A DNA stretch of 64,000 nucleotides from Desulfobacter vibrioformis DSM 8776. Lineage in GTDB: Bacteria > Desulfobacterota > Desulfobacteria > Desulfobacterales > Desulfobacteraceae. The notes below the pieces were generated by a model. The model saw only the letters and a list, made by a program, of their open reading frames with translations, searched no databases and was not told the origin of the DNA. The DNA lies in assembly GCF_000745975.1 (NCBI RefSeq), contig NZ_JQKJ01000017.1, positions 1-64,000 of the forward strand, given 5' to 3'. The position numbers and the translations under genes are program-made. Positions 53,883 to 63,261 of the stretch are shown piece by piece (position 1 is the first letter of the stretch; each line of letters starts with the position of its first letter).

Positions 53883-55043
53883 ATGAGTGAATACCAGTAT
53901 TATGAGTTTCAAGCCATAGACAAACCTTTATCTGAAAAAGACCGAGAAGTGCTCCGGAATATATCCTCCAGAGCGCAGATCACCTCAACAAGCTTTATCA
54001 ATGAATACAACTATGGCAACTTCAAAGGTGATCCATTGAAGCTGATGGAAAAATATTTTGATGCCTTTTTATATGTCACCAATTGGGGAATCCATCAGCT
54101 TATGCTGAAGATTCCGCGAAAATTAATAGATTTGGATCTTGCAAGTCAATATTGCATCGGAGACAGTTGGACTATCTATGAAAAGGGAGACTACCTCATC
54201 TTTGACTTTACCTCTGAAACCGAAGATTATGTTTGGGAAGAAGGTGACGGTTATCTGTTACCATTGATTTCATTACGTTCCGATCTTATCCGGGGGGATT
54301 ATCGATGCTTGTATCTTGCCTGGCTCTTTTGTGCGCAAATGGGTGAGATCGAAAATGATGATGAAGAACCGCCTGTTCCTGCAAATCTTGGAAATTTAAA
54401 CGCTTCCCTTGAAAGTTTTGCAGATTTGATGCGGCTCGATAAGGATCTTATCCAGGTAGCCGCTGAAAACAGTATTGCAGAACAAAAATCGGTTCAAAAC
54501 GATCAAAAGCTAAAAATTCAAAAGCTAGAAACCTGGATAGATGGACTGCCCAATAGCGAAAAAGATACCATTATTTTTCGGCTGATCAATGGCAACGATC
54601 CTCATTTAGGAAACGAACTGTTGCAGCGGTTTCGAAAAACACTATCAATAAAAGATACCCAAAACAATGAAAAGGCATCACGCACTGTAATAAAATTGCT
54701 TCAAAAAGCGGAGGCATATACTAAAGAAAAGGATCGGCAGATCGCTGAACAGAAAACAAAGGAAAAAATACGCAAAGAAAAGGAAGCGGCCATCGCAAGG
54801 GAAAAATATTTGAACGGACTGGCCGGAAGAGAAAATGAAATCTGGAAAAAAATTGACGCCCTTATTTTGACTAAAAAGCCCACGAACTATGATGAAGCCA
54901 TAAGACTTCTGATTGATTTGAAGGATCTTGCCAAAAAGAATAATACAACCAGTTTGTTCAAATCAAGGCTGATAGGCATTCGGGAAAATCATAGCCGAAA
55001 ATCAAGCTTTATAAGTCGTATTGATTCAAATAGTCTACATTAA
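53883..55043 (+). CDS. Conserved hypothetical protein with Glu/Lys-rich helix
   Basis: This 386-residue protein starts MSEYQYYEFQAIDKPLSEKD, an opening I associate with a widespread uncharacterised family. Residues 1-200 look globular, with WGIHQLMLKIPRKL and DYLIFDFTSETED. After about 270 a long charged coiled-coil helix follows (QIAEQKTKEKIRKEKEA). It ends 4 bases inside the convergent TOPRIM-like gene. The protein is linked to the PPDK_N-like gene upstream. I cannot assign a function. Confidence 0.6.
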   Translation: MSEYQYYEFQAIDKPLSEKDREVLRNISSRAQITSTSFINEYNYGNFKGDPLKLMEKYFDAFLYVTNWGIHQLMLKIPRKLIDLDLASQYCIGDSWTIYEKGDYLIFDFTSETEDYVWEEGDGYLLPLISLRSDLIRGDYRCLYLAWLFCAQMGEIENDDEEPPVPANLGNLNASLESFADLMRLDKDLIQVAAENSIAEQKSVQNDQKLKIQKLETWIDGLPNSEKDTIIFRLINGNDPHLGNELLQRFRKTLSIKDTQNNEKASRTVIKLLQKAEAYTKEKDRQIAEQKTKEKIRKEKEAAIAREKYLNGLAGRENEIWKKIDALILTKKPTNYDEAIRLLIDLKDLAKKNNTTSLFKSRLIGIRENHSRKSSFISRIDSNSLH

Positions 55044-55759
55044 AGCACATCAATTAATGCATTTTTGAACGCCAGGAAACTTGGCATTTCTATTCTGTTC
55101 CAGTCTATGGTTCCGTTATTCACTAGTTCACAAAGTTGTGTTCGTGATGTTTGGCCTTTAAGGATCTCTGCAATCTCTTTTTTTAGAGATTGTGGTGAGT
55201 TATCGTTGCCTGAACGATTCTCCAAAGAGCCGCAACCCTGATACGGATTATTTTTGACAGCACAAATGATCCAGGCTTCAGATTTCGGTTTTGGGACCAT
55301 AGGAACTCCTTTCTCAAAATTCTCGTCCTGGAACCCCTTAATCATGGAATCCCTTTTGTGTTGCCAATGTCCACGATCAGCAGAGGCCGATCCGTCAGAG
55401 TCTCTGAAAAGGACAGCTATGACGTCATCATCATTGAGTTCTTCTTGTTTCTCTTTAGCAAATAATGCCAGAGATCTCGCATTTCGATAGTAATATTCGG
55501 TTTCCTTTTGTTTCTTTTTACCTGGTAGTCTGAGCGATTTCTTTTTTTTGAGTTCAGATGCCTTTTGTTTTAATTCTCCTTTCGAGATAAAACCGTAAGA
55601 GTGAGTGTCTATGAAAGAATACATAATTTGCTGTTCCGCAATTTGAGACATTATTATTGCCAATGGGCCTTGAGAATGTTGTTCTCCTTCACATATAGCC
55701 AATCCGTTGGGACAAACACCAAGATCTGTCGGTCCTTCCCCGCTAAGAAGAAAGTACAT
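55040..55759 (-). CDS. TOPRIM-like nuclease candidate, partner of AAA ATPase
   Basis: This 239-residue protein has an N-terminal GEGPTDLG motif, an AVLFRDSDG motif (about 111-119) and a PKPKSEAWIICA motif. The glutamate, then the acidic DSD, match a TOPRIM metal-binding pattern and recall DUF4276/RloB-like proteins. A basic GKLKQKASELKKKKSLRLPGKK-like helix follows the opening. It is encoded one base after the AAA ATPase stop, in the same direction, so the pair is co-translated. This architecture resembles two-gene anti-phage systems, but no match can be tested here. Confidence 0.62.
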   Translation of the reverse strand: MYFLLSGEGPTDLGVCPNGLAICEGEQHSQGPLAIIMSQIAEQQIMYSFIDTHSYGFISKGELKQKASELKKKKSLRLPGKKKQKETEYYYRNARSLALFAKEKQEELNDDDVIAVLFRDSDGSASADRGHWQHKRDSMIKGFQDENFEKGVPMVPKPKSEAWIICAVKNNPYQGCGSLENRSGNDNSPQSLKKEIAEILKGQTSRTQLCELVNNGTIDWNRIEMPSFLAFKNALIDVL

Positions 55760-55760
55760 T

Positions 55761-56951
55761 TTACTCCCCTTTTAGATCAAGGGTTTGGATTTCCTTATCC
55801 AGTTCCGTCAAGTTTGTATCTACAAACACCTCCCCTGGCCCCATAACTGTCAACTTCTCTGCAATGGATGGAATTGTAAAAAATTGGATGGCCTTCGAGA
55901 TCCCAATTGATGTCTTGTAGAGATAAACGATTCCGGACTTGGCAATTTCATCGTTGAGATAGTTAAGGATCATAGGACTATGCGTCGTGACAATCACCTG
56001 CTTATCAGAGTTAGTCAATGTATCTATTATAAATTCTACAGCTTCGGGATTGATTCCATTTTCGATTTCATCAAACAGCAAAAGGCTATGTTTAGATTGC
56101 AGTTCGGCCAAAATAGTTATCAATCGAAGCATTCCATCATTAACGTGGCGAGCCTCCGTCCGCATTATTGGAAAAAAACCACGCATGCCAGCCTCCATGC
56201 CATCGTATTCTTCCGAAATTTCTAACTGCTTCCAGCCTGAACGAAGAGATTTCACGCCAACGGATAAAAGTTGGGGGTAAACATATCGCAATCGTGATGT
56301 TAAATCCTCGCGCTTTACCCGCCCGAGTTCATAAAGAAATGAAGAAAGTTTTTGCCCTCCCAAACCAAGAGCCCCTGAAGATTCTCTTGTTCGTTGTCGC
56401 AGGTGTTCTGGTGAAAGCAAATCAAGCGAATTCATATTTTTCAGAAAACTCTTACATTTTAGGACTGAACGAGGCAGCAAATCCTCTTTCAAGGCCGAAA
56501 GGATAGAGCCTTCATATTCGAAAGGAATTCTAATCTTTGAATTGCTTTCATTATTTGAGTTTTGTCTCAAGGTTATATAAACTACCCCTTTTTTTACTTC
56601 TAATGAGGATTGCAGAAATTGAATACGTTCTTGCGTGCAATGTTTCATCGAAGGGTTATAGTTTGCACTCCAATAGCCGATTTCTTGGCCTTTTTTATTT
56701 GCAAACGATATTTTCAGGTCGATATTTCCCTTTTTTGTTAGCTTCGATTTAAGGTCTGAAGGTTGCCACTTTCGTTCCTTCAACCACTCCGTTATGTTTC
56801 CTTTGATGAGTTGAGAGGCAAAATCAACAAATTGTAGAACCGTTGACTTACCGGATCCATTCAAGCCGATCAATCCATTGAATGGTCCAAGATCAATTTT
56901 GAAATCGACAAGTGATTTGAAATTATTTGCCTCAATAGATTTTATTCTCAT
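55761..56951 (-). CDS. AAA (AAA_15/21-like) ATPase of predicted defence pair
   Basis: This 396-residue protein has a Walker A motif GLNGSGKST about residue 28-36 and a Walker B motif LLLFDEIENGINPEA. A switch motif VIVTTHSPMILNYL follows. The family is the SMC/OLD-like AAA_21 group. The longest frame starts at 56993; I use the ATG at 56951 (MRIKSIEANNFKSL), the usual opening, but neither has a good ribosome binding site. In anti-phage systems such as OLD- or PARIS-like pairs an ATPase senses a trigger and controls a nuclease. Confidence 0.7.
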   Translation of the reverse strand: MRIKSIEANNFKSLVDFKIDLGPFNGLIGLNGSGKSTVLQFVDFASQLIKGNITEWLKERKWQPSDLKSKLTKKGNIDLKISFANKKGQEIGYWSANYNPSMKHCTQERIQFLQSSLEVKKGVVYITLRQNSNNESNSKIRIPFEYEGSILSALKEDLLPRSVLKCKSFLKNMNSLDLLSPEHLRQRTRESSGALGLGGQKLSSFLYELGRVKREDLTSRLRYVYPQLLSVGVKSLRSGWKQLEISEEYDGMEAGMRGFFPIMRTEARHVNDGMLRLITILAELQSKHSLLLFDEIENGINPEAVEFIIDTLTNSDKQVIVTTHSPMILNYLNDEIAKSGIVYLYKTSIGISKAIQFFTIPSIAEKLTVMGPGEVFVDTNLTELDKEIQTLDLKGE

Positions 56952-57152
56952 GGCATATGCTTTTTTGTATGGTTCTAATTCCCTGTACAGCATTTTAAAC
57001 GCAGTCTTAAGTAATCGACTCTATCAATGCAAAAAAAAATTATCAATCCCCCGTCCGCATGAGCCATTCTAAATTGAGATTAAAGTTCAGGCAAGTTAAA
57101 TTACATGCGATTGCCTTGGGCTTTACGCCTGTTTCATGGAAGGAGACTGCGT

Positions 57153-57833
57153 TCAGTCCGAGTGTTGTTCAAAGTGAGACAGGTAGGTATCTCCGGTTTT
57201 GATGTAATAAATATTTTCCGCAATGTTGGTGACATGGTCCCCGATCCGCTCCAGGCAGCGGCCGATGAAAATATACCCGGTAAAGGCGCCTGCAATGTCT
57301 TCGTGCTTTTCTGCTTCCCGTTTCAGGGTGTTCATGAACCGGACAAATTTTTTATCCACATCATTGTCTTTTTTCCACACCGTCGCTGCAGCAAGTTCAT
57401 CCTGGCGGTCAAAGGCATCCAGAACACTGTTGATCATGGTCCGGCAATCCCGGGAAATATCAATGATATACTCCGTTGACAAGGTAAAGGGGGTGCCTTC
57501 CAGCAGAAGCACCCGTTTGGAGATGTTGGCGGCATAGTCCGCAATCCGTTCAAATTCAGAAGCGATTTTAATCACGCTGATAATGTATCTCAAATCCCCT
57601 GCCACGGGCTGGCGCCTGGCCAGGACCGTTATGGTGTCGTTTTCCGCTTTCCGGTGAAGTTCGTTGACCTGCTGATCCGCCTTGATCACTTCATCGGCCA
57701 GGCGTTTGTCTGTAATTTTAAATGCCTTGGTGGCCTTTGCCAGCTGCCATTCACATAATTTGCCCATGGCATGAATCTGTGCACCGAGATTATCGATTTC
57801 CCGGTCATAGGAAGTTGAGATGTGACGTTCCAT
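57153..57833 (-). CDS. phoU: Phosphate uptake regulator PhoU
   Basis: This 226-residue protein forms two three-helix PhoU repeats (FEEIDNLGA-like opening, KVIKIASEFERIADYAANI, and IGRCLERIGDHVTNIAE). PhoU represses phosphate transport by working with PstSCAB and PhoR. The start at 57833 (MERHISTSYDREIDN) follows an AGGAG-like site at slightly long spacing. No pst gene lies in the window. Confidence 0.92.
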   Translation of the reverse strand: MERHISTSYDREIDNLGAQIHAMGKLCEWQLAKATKAFKITDKRLADEVIKADQQVNELHRKAENDTITVLARRQPVAGDLRYIISVIKIASEFERIADYAANISKRVLLLEGTPFTLSTEYIIDISRDCRTMINSVLDAFDRQDELAAATVWKKDNDVDKKFVRFMNTLKREAEKHEDIAGAFTGYIFIGRCLERIGDHVTNIAENIYYIKTGDTYLSHFEQHSD

Positions 57834-57992
57834 AAAATGGCGGTCTCTCCTTTTGTGTGCGAAATATGAAAACAAAACAAATATAGCTGATGCATATTAA
57901 AATTATATTAGGGCAGGAAAACAGTCAGGCAGATTTTCCGGCCGGTGTTGATCACCTGCTTGCCCAATGTCATAATTAGCATCCAAATTAAA

Positions 57993-58067
57993 ACCATGAA
58001 GCACATGAAGGACATGAAGATTGATTTTCCGGCATATATTCTTCATGCTCTTCATACCCTTCATGGT
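57993..58067. repeat. Palindrome of 9-base units (ATGAAG)
   Basis: Three ATGAAG units at 9-base spacing on the left (ACCATGAAGCACATGAAGG) face three CTTCAT units on the right that end CTTCATGGT. The design is like the element at 24291-24351. It sits 110 bases before the U32 gene start, in its leader. Confidence 0.55.
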
Positions 58068-58178
58068 AAAATAAAATATTCAATGCTTAAGTTAATGACA
58101 TTGGGTTGCATATTTTTTATGTTTGGGAGAATTTTTGGGGAGAAAAAATTGACAAAATACGTATTTAAAGGAGCTACC

Positions 58179-60035
58179 ATGTCCTGCCTGGAACTTTTGG
58201 CGCCGGCAAAAAATATGGAATTTGGCAAGGCCGCCGTGGACCATGGTGCAGATGCCGTGTATATCGGCCCCGAGCGCTTCGGGGCAAGGGCTGCCGCCGG
58301 CAACAGTGTGGCGGATATCGAAGCGTTATGCACCTATGCCCACCGCTATTTCGCCCGGGTGTATGCGGCCTTTAACACCCTGCTCTTTGACCATGAACTT
58401 GAGCCGGCCAGGCGTTTGATCCAGCAGCTTTACCATGCCGGGGTGGATGCCCTGATCATCCAGGATATGGGTCTTTTAGAGATGGATCTGCCCCCCATCC
58501 CCTTATTTGCCAGTACCCAGACCGATAACCGGACACCGGAAAAGGTCAGATTCCTTGAACAGTCCGGATTTTCCCGTGTTATTCTTGCCCGGGAACTGCC
58601 GCTGGCGGCTGTTAAGCAGATCCGGGACGCCACGAGTGTGGATCTTGAGGCCTTTGTCCACGGGGCATTGTGCGTGGGCTATTCCGGGCAATGCTACATG
58701 AGTGCGGCCATTGGCGGCAGAAGTGCCAATCGCGGGGCCTGCGGCCAGCCCTGCAGGCTTGCCTGGACCCTTGAAGATAAACAGGGAACCACCCTTTGTG
58801 AAAACAGACACCTACTCTCTTTAAAGGACATGAACCGCGCTGATTTCCTGGCGGATCTGGTCCGGGCCGGAATTACCTCTTTTAAGATCGAAGGAAGGCT
58901 TAAAAGTTTAGATTATGTGAAAAATATCACGGGATTTTACCGCCAGAGGCTTGATGCCCTGATAAAGACCGGTTTTTCCCAATCCTGCGCCTCTTCGGGC
59001 CGTACCACTTTTTTTTTCACCCCGGATCCCCGCAAGTCCTTTAACCGGGGATTTACTGATTATTTTCTTTCCGGTTCCTCACCAGGCTCCATTGCTGCCT
59101 TTGATACGCCAAAATCAGTGGGAGAGCCGGTGGGCCAGGTTAAGCAAATTAAAAACCAGGCCCTGGTACTGGACCGGGTCCATGATCTGCGGCCCGGGGA
59201 CGGGATCTGTTTTCCCACAGCACCGGGCAGGCTCAAAGGATTTTATGTGAACCGGGTGGATGAAAACGCATTTGTGTTCCCGTCCGGCAGAACACGGATT
59301 CACAAAGATGATCTGCCGAAGGGAACCATGGTATTCAGAAACCATGACCTTGGGTTTGCGCGTCTTATGGCAGGCATGACCGCCCAAAGAAAGATATCTC
59401 TGGATATGAAATTTTGTGAACACCCCCAGGGGTTTGAGCTCTCCTGTGTGGATGAGGACAATATCCAGGCCCGGGCCCTGCTTTGTGTTCCGGGCGAACC
59501 TGCCCGCAATCCGAACACGGCCAGGGCAGCCATTGAAAAGCAGTTGGGCAAACTGGGCAATACCTGTTTTTTGATGAACCGCCTTGAAATCCTTTCAAAG
59601 CCGGTGTTCCTGCCTGCCGCTGACTTGAACCGCCTGCGCCGGGACCTTTTGGACTGCCTGGAAAAGAACCGGTTAAAGGCCCATGCGCGGCTCTCTGTTG
59701 CGCCAAGGCCTGTCCCCGTTTCTTTTTACCGTGCCGACCTTGATTTCCGGGCCAATGCTGCCAACCATCTGGCGGTTCAGTTTTATAAGAAAAGAGGCGT
59801 AACATCCATTGATCCAGCCTTTGAATGTGCCCCGCCAGGACCGGGAACCCCGGTCATGACCACAAAACACTGTATCCGCCGCAGCCTTGGGTGGTGTTCC
59901 GGAAAGGCAGAGAAAAACCGGAGCAATTCCCCGCAGCCTTCTTTGGCGCCGTTGTTTCTGACCCATGGCAAACACCGTTTCCAGGTGACCTTTCACTGCC
60001 GGGAATGCGAAATGCAGATCCGGACAGAAGGATAG
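58179..60035 (+). CDS. Peptidase U32 family protein, RlhA-like
   Basis: This 618-residue protein starts MSCLELLAPAKNMEFGKAAVDHGADAVYI with an AAAGGAG site; a longer frame opens at 57945 but reads through a palindromic repeat. The U32 motif NRGACGQPCRLAW near 190, together with FKIEGRLKSLDYVKN, contains the cysteines of this family. U32 proteins with a C-terminal DUF3656-type region include RlhA, which hydroxylates C2501 of 23S rRNA. That is my best guess. Peptidase activity is not established for this group. Confidence 0.8.
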   Translation: MSCLELLAPAKNMEFGKAAVDHGADAVYIGPERFGARAAAGNSVADIEALCTYAHRYFARVYAAFNTLLFDHELEPARRLIQQLYHAGVDALIIQDMGLLEMDLPPIPLFASTQTDNRTPEKVRFLEQSGFSRVILARELPLAAVKQIRDATSVDLEAFVHGALCVGYSGQCYMSAAIGGRSANRGACGQPCRLAWTLEDKQGTTLCENRHLLSLKDMNRADFLADLVRAGITSFKIEGRLKSLDYVKNITGFYRQRLDALIKTGFSQSCASSGRTTFFFTPDPRKSFNRGFTDYFLSGSSPGSIAAFDTPKSVGEPVGQVKQIKNQALVLDRVHDLRPGDGICFPTAPGRLKGFYVNRVDENAFVFPSGRTRIHKDDLPKGTMVFRNHDLGFARLMAGMTAQRKISLDMKFCEHPQGFELSCVDEDNIQARALLCVPGEPARNPNTARAAIEKQLGKLGNTCFLMNRLEILSKPVFLPAADLNRLRRDLLDCLEKNRLKAHARLSVAPRPVPVSFYRADLDFRANAANHLAVQFYKKRGVTSIDPAFECAPPGPGTPVMTTKHCIRRSLGWCSGKAEKNRSNSPQPSLAPLFLTHGKHRFQVTFHCRECEMQIRTEG

Positions 60036-60136
60036 TTGCATGTAACTTTGACGTAAGACATGCATATGATGGGGTGATTGGGGCGTTTATTTGCCATACG
60101 TGAAGGCTCAAAAAAACAAATTTTTATTTGGCTTCT

Positions 60137-60607
60137 TTATGATCCAGATTTTTCTGAAAAGCTACTCCCGTTCAGTATTACTTTAAATTCACACATATTA
60201 TCGCCATTTCCTATTGACTGTTTCATTTCGACTTTGACATTAGTTTGGGATACTTTTGAAAAAATTGTTTCAATCATTCCTTTTGAACAAAGACATTGGA
60301 TGGGATGTAATTTTACATATTTTCCTCTAACAAGTGGGCACCCGCACTCATGAAACACACCGGTTATTTCCAGATCATTTGATTGCCACCCGCCTTTTAA
60401 ACCTTTCGATTTTCGAAGAATATTCCAACCATTGATGAGATCTGAAATTGTTTTGATTTCATGTCCTAAAGAGGATTCGCATAATTGTAAAATATCTGAG
60501 ACGCAACTGATACCAGCCTTTTTCATCAATGTTTCTTGGTCGGTTTCATTTAAAAGACTTATTCCTTCGTGAAGGCTTTCAATCCATTTTTGATTTTTAT
60601 TGATCAT
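60137..60607 (-). CDS. Small Cys-containing protein, unknown
   Basis: This 156-residue protein has an all-helical N-terminus and a C-terminal part with the pattern FHECGCPLV, then LHPIQCLC, then a mixed strand with MCEFKV. The cysteines (C-x-C and C-x-C) may bind metal or a thiol substrate. V4R- or DUF6144-like domains come to mind, but I cannot assign. It is convergent with the U32 gene. Confidence 0.55.
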   Translation of the reverse strand: MINKNQKWIESLHEGISLLNETDQETLMKKAGISCVSDILQLCESSLGHEIKTISDLINGWNILRKSKGLKGGWQSNDLEITGVFHECGCPLVRGKYVKLHPIQCLCSKGMIETIFSKVSQTNVKVEMKQSIGNGDNMCEFKVILNGSSFSEKSGS

Positions 60608-60687
60608 AGTTCGTTCCTAAACATCAAGTTGATCTGCGGTTACCGTTTATTTTTCATTCCGGCTTATCTACCCAGATAATATGAATA

Positions 60688-61518
60688 TTATGTGGATATA
60701 AATAATTCCTTCTTCCACAACGCATGAAAATGGTGGACCGGTCCGTGTCCCGAGCCGGTTTTGATATCGGCGCCGGCCTTTAATGCTTCGGTGATATAGG
60801 TTTTGGCCTGGGAAACGGCAGCTTTCAGGTCAAGTCCCCGGGCAAGGCCTGCGGCAATGGCAGATGACAGGGTACACCCCGTACCGTGGCTGTTTTTGGT
60901 GTCCACACGGTCCGCCGTATAGCGCGTTGTCTGCCCGGAGGCGGCTTCATAGAGCAGATCAATGCCCGGCCCCGAAGCCAGGTGCCCGCCTTTGACCAGC
61001 ACATTGGCTGCGCCAAGGCCTGCAAGGGCAACGGCAGCCTCTTCCATTTTATCCGGGGTGTCGATGGTCCTGCCTAAAAGCACCGAGGCCTCGGGCAGAT
61101 TCGGGGTGATCACCGTGGCCAGGGGAAGCAGGTGTTTTGTCAGTGCGGCCACAGCATCGTCCTGGAGCAGCTTGTCTCCGGATTTGGAGATCATCACCGG
61201 GTCCAGCACCACATTGGGGCATTGCCATTGTTTGAGTTTTTGGGCCACCAGTTCAATGACTTCAGGTGAATGGAGCATGCCGATTTTGACGGCATTGGTG
61301 CCGATATCCGCCATCACAGCATCAATCTGTTCCCCGATAAATGCCGGGGGAACCGGGAAAATACCTGTGACACTGTGGGTGTTCTGGGCCGTGAGTGCTG
61401 TAATGGCGGACATGCCGAATACCCCCAGGGCACTGAAAGTTTTCAAGTCTGCCTGGATACCTGCCCCGCCGCCGCTGTCAGACCCTGCGATGGTTAATGC
61501 GCGATAGTATGTTTTCAT
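60688..61518 (-). CDS. thiD: Hydroxymethylpyrimidine/phosphomethylpyrimidine kinase
   Basis: This 276-residue kinase phosphorylates HMP twice in thiamine biosynthesis. The GSDSGGGAGIQADLKTF motif opens the protein and the active-site loop KNSHGTGCTLSSAIA lies near 210. It follows the ABC genes at 31 bases, so it belongs to the same transcript. Confidence 0.95.
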   Translation of the reverse strand: MKTYYRALTIAGSDSGGGAGIQADLKTFSALGVFGMSAITALTAQNTHSVTGIFPVPPAFIGEQIDAVMADIGTNAVKIGMLHSPEVIELVAQKLKQWQCPNVVLDPVMISKSGDKLLQDDAVAALTKHLLPLATVITPNLPEASVLLGRTIDTPDKMEEAAVALAGLGAANVLVKGGHLASGPGIDLLYEAASGQTTRYTADRVDTKNSHGTGCTLSSAIAAGLARGLDLKAAVSQAKTYITEALKAGADIKTGSGHGPVHHFHALWKKELFIST

Positions 61519-61549
61519 AAGTTACAACGTCCCTTTGGATCGGATTTTT

Positions 61550-62491
61550 TTAATTGTTGTTGTCCCGGGTGTAGATAAGATCCCGGGGGCTGAGTGTGTT
61601 TTTAATCAGTCCGTATTTCAGGGAAAAATCTATAAATGCCTGCCATTTTTCAGGGTCGCTGACCTGGCCCGGGGCTGCAAAATACGCGGCTGTCAGGGCA
61701 AACGCTTTTGTTTCTGTCTCTTTATCCACTTCGGGCAGGGCGTCAAAGTAGAGGGACAGGGCGTTGTCAGGATCCCTTTTAATGTCAGCCAGGGCCTTGG
61801 AAAGCGCCAGGACAAATCCGTGGACAGCCTCTTTTTTCTTTTCAAGGGTGGCTGCACCTGCCGCAAAAATCAGCTCTTCGTATTCCGGAATGCCGTATCT
61901 TTCCAGTTCAAAAAACCGGGGTTCAACGCCTTGCTGCTGCATGGTCACGGTTTCGTAAGTTTTAAAGGGACCCATAACAGCGGCCACCTGTTTGGAAACC
62001 AGGGCAGGCAGGATGGTGAATCCCACATTCACCGGGGTGTAGTCCGTGATCCCGTTGATGTCGGCAAAGCCTTTGAGCAGCATGTCCATGAGTCCGGGCA
62101 CGGTGTAACCGATTTTTTTACCGGACAAATCTGCGGGCGTTTTTATGGACTGATCCAAAAACATCAGGGTGGTCAGGGGCTTGACCACAAGGGGGGCCAC
62201 AGCTTTAACCGGGAGTCCGGCATCTGCCGCCATGATGGTCTGGGGCTGGTAGGATACGGCCAGATCCACCTGGCCGGCTGCTGCAAGCTTCAGCGCATCC
62301 GAGGTCTCCGACGGAATGATAATCTCAACGTCCAGACCTTGTTCTGCAAAATATCCGGATTCCTGGGCAAGATAGACAGGCAGGTGGTCCACGTTGGGAA
62401 ACCAGTCCAGCATGAGCACAAGTTTCTGTGCCGAAGCAGTGCTGCAGAGCATTAAGAAAATCATCAGTGTCAGAACAACATGTCGTTTCAT
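61550..62491 (-). CDS. thiY: HMP-type ABC transporter substrate-binding protein (ThiY-like)
   Basis: This 313-residue periplasmic protein has a signal peptide (MKRHVVLTLMIFLMLCSTASA). The mature part matches the NMT1/THI5-like family: MLDWFPNVDHLPVYLAQESG, then AAGQVDLAVSYQPQ. It should bind hydroxymethylpyrimidine or a related thiamine precursor. It overlaps the permease gene by four bases (ATGA). ThiD follows. Confidence 0.88.
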   Translation of the reverse strand: MKRHVVLTLMIFLMLCSTASAQKLVLMLDWFPNVDHLPVYLAQESGYFAEQGLDVEIIIPSETSDALKLAAAGQVDLAVSYQPQTIMAADAGLPVKAVAPLVVKPLTTLMFLDQSIKTPADLSGKKIGYTVPGLMDMLLKGFADINGITDYTPVNVGFTILPALVSKQVAAVMGPFKTYETVTMQQQGVEPRFFELERYGIPEYEELIFAAGAATLEKKKEAVHGFVLALSKALADIKRDPDNALSLYFDALPEVDKETETKAFALTAAYFAAPGQVSDPEKWQAFIDFSLKYGLIKNTLSPRDLIYTRDNNN

Positions 62492-63261
62492 TGTTTATCC
62501 TTTCGTTTTATGAATGAATTGTTTTTCCATGTCATGATTCGTTTTTCAGCAAAACCGACCAGGGCCCACAGCCCAAGACCCATGGCCGAAAGCCAGAGAA
62601 TGCAGGCAAATACCAGCTCCGTATTCAGCCGGGCATTGGACTGGATCATCAGATACCCAAGTCCTTTCTGGGCACCCACCCATTCGCCGATGACCGCGCC
62701 GATGGTGGCCACGGTGACGCCTACCTTAAGCCCGGAGAAAAACTGGGGAAGGGCCCAGGGCCAGTACAGCAGGCGCAGCTTCATCCAAAACCCCGCCCCC
62801 ATAAGGGTAAACAGTCTGCGAAAATCAGGGTCGCAGCTTTTAAGGCCGGATAACAAGCTCACGGTAATGGGGAAAAAAATGATCACCCAGGCCATGAATA
62901 CCTTGGACCAGATGCCGTACCCCAGCCAGATCACAAGCAGCGGGGCCAGGGCAAATACCGGCACAGCCTGGGATGCCACCAGAAACGGGGAAAGGCCTTT
63001 TTCAATGCCGGGCCGGGCAAACATGAATATGGCCAAAGGAATGGCGGTTCCCAGGGCAATCACAATGCCCAGTATGATTTCCAGGGCCGTGGTCAGGGCA
63101 TGGGGCCAGATCAGGGGCGCTTTTATCACCGCACAAAAGCCGATGGCCGATGGCGGGGGCAGGATAAATGCCGGGATGTTCATGACCCGTACAAAGGCCT
63201 CCCAGAGGACCAGTATGCCAAGGATAAGGGCTGACGGGAATAACATATCTGACCATTTCAT
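62488..63261 (-). CDS. thiX: ABC transporter permease (ThiX-like)
   Basis: This 257-residue inner membrane protein has about six hydrophobic segments and a permease loop (GATIGEWVGAQKGLGYLM) typical of nitrate/taurine-type ABC systems. It overlaps the substrate-binding and ATPase genes by four bases on each side. With ThiY it should move a thiamine precursor. The symbol is by analogy. Confidence 0.88.
   Translation of the reverse strand: MKWSDMLFPSALILGILVLWEAFVRVMNIPAFILPPPSAIGFCAVIKAPLIWPHALTTALEIILGIVIALGTAIPLAIFMFARPGIEKGLSPFLVASQAVPVFALAPLLVIWLGYGIWSKVFMAWVIIFFPITVSLLSGLKSCDPDFRRLFTLMGAGFWMKLRLLYWPWALPQFFSGLKVGVTVATIGAVIGEWVGAQKGLGYLMIQSNARLNTELVFACILWLSAMGLGLWALVGFAEKRIMTWKNNSFIKRKDKQ

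Noticed and set aside
57945..58178. Extended N-terminus of the U32 protein
   Set aside because: The extension reads through a palindromic repeat, and the ATG at 58179 has an ideal ribosome binding site.
61535..62455. Plus-strand frame of 306 codons opposite the substrate-binding gene
   Set aside because: The opposite strand encodes a signal peptide and THI5-like motifs; this frame shows no domain.
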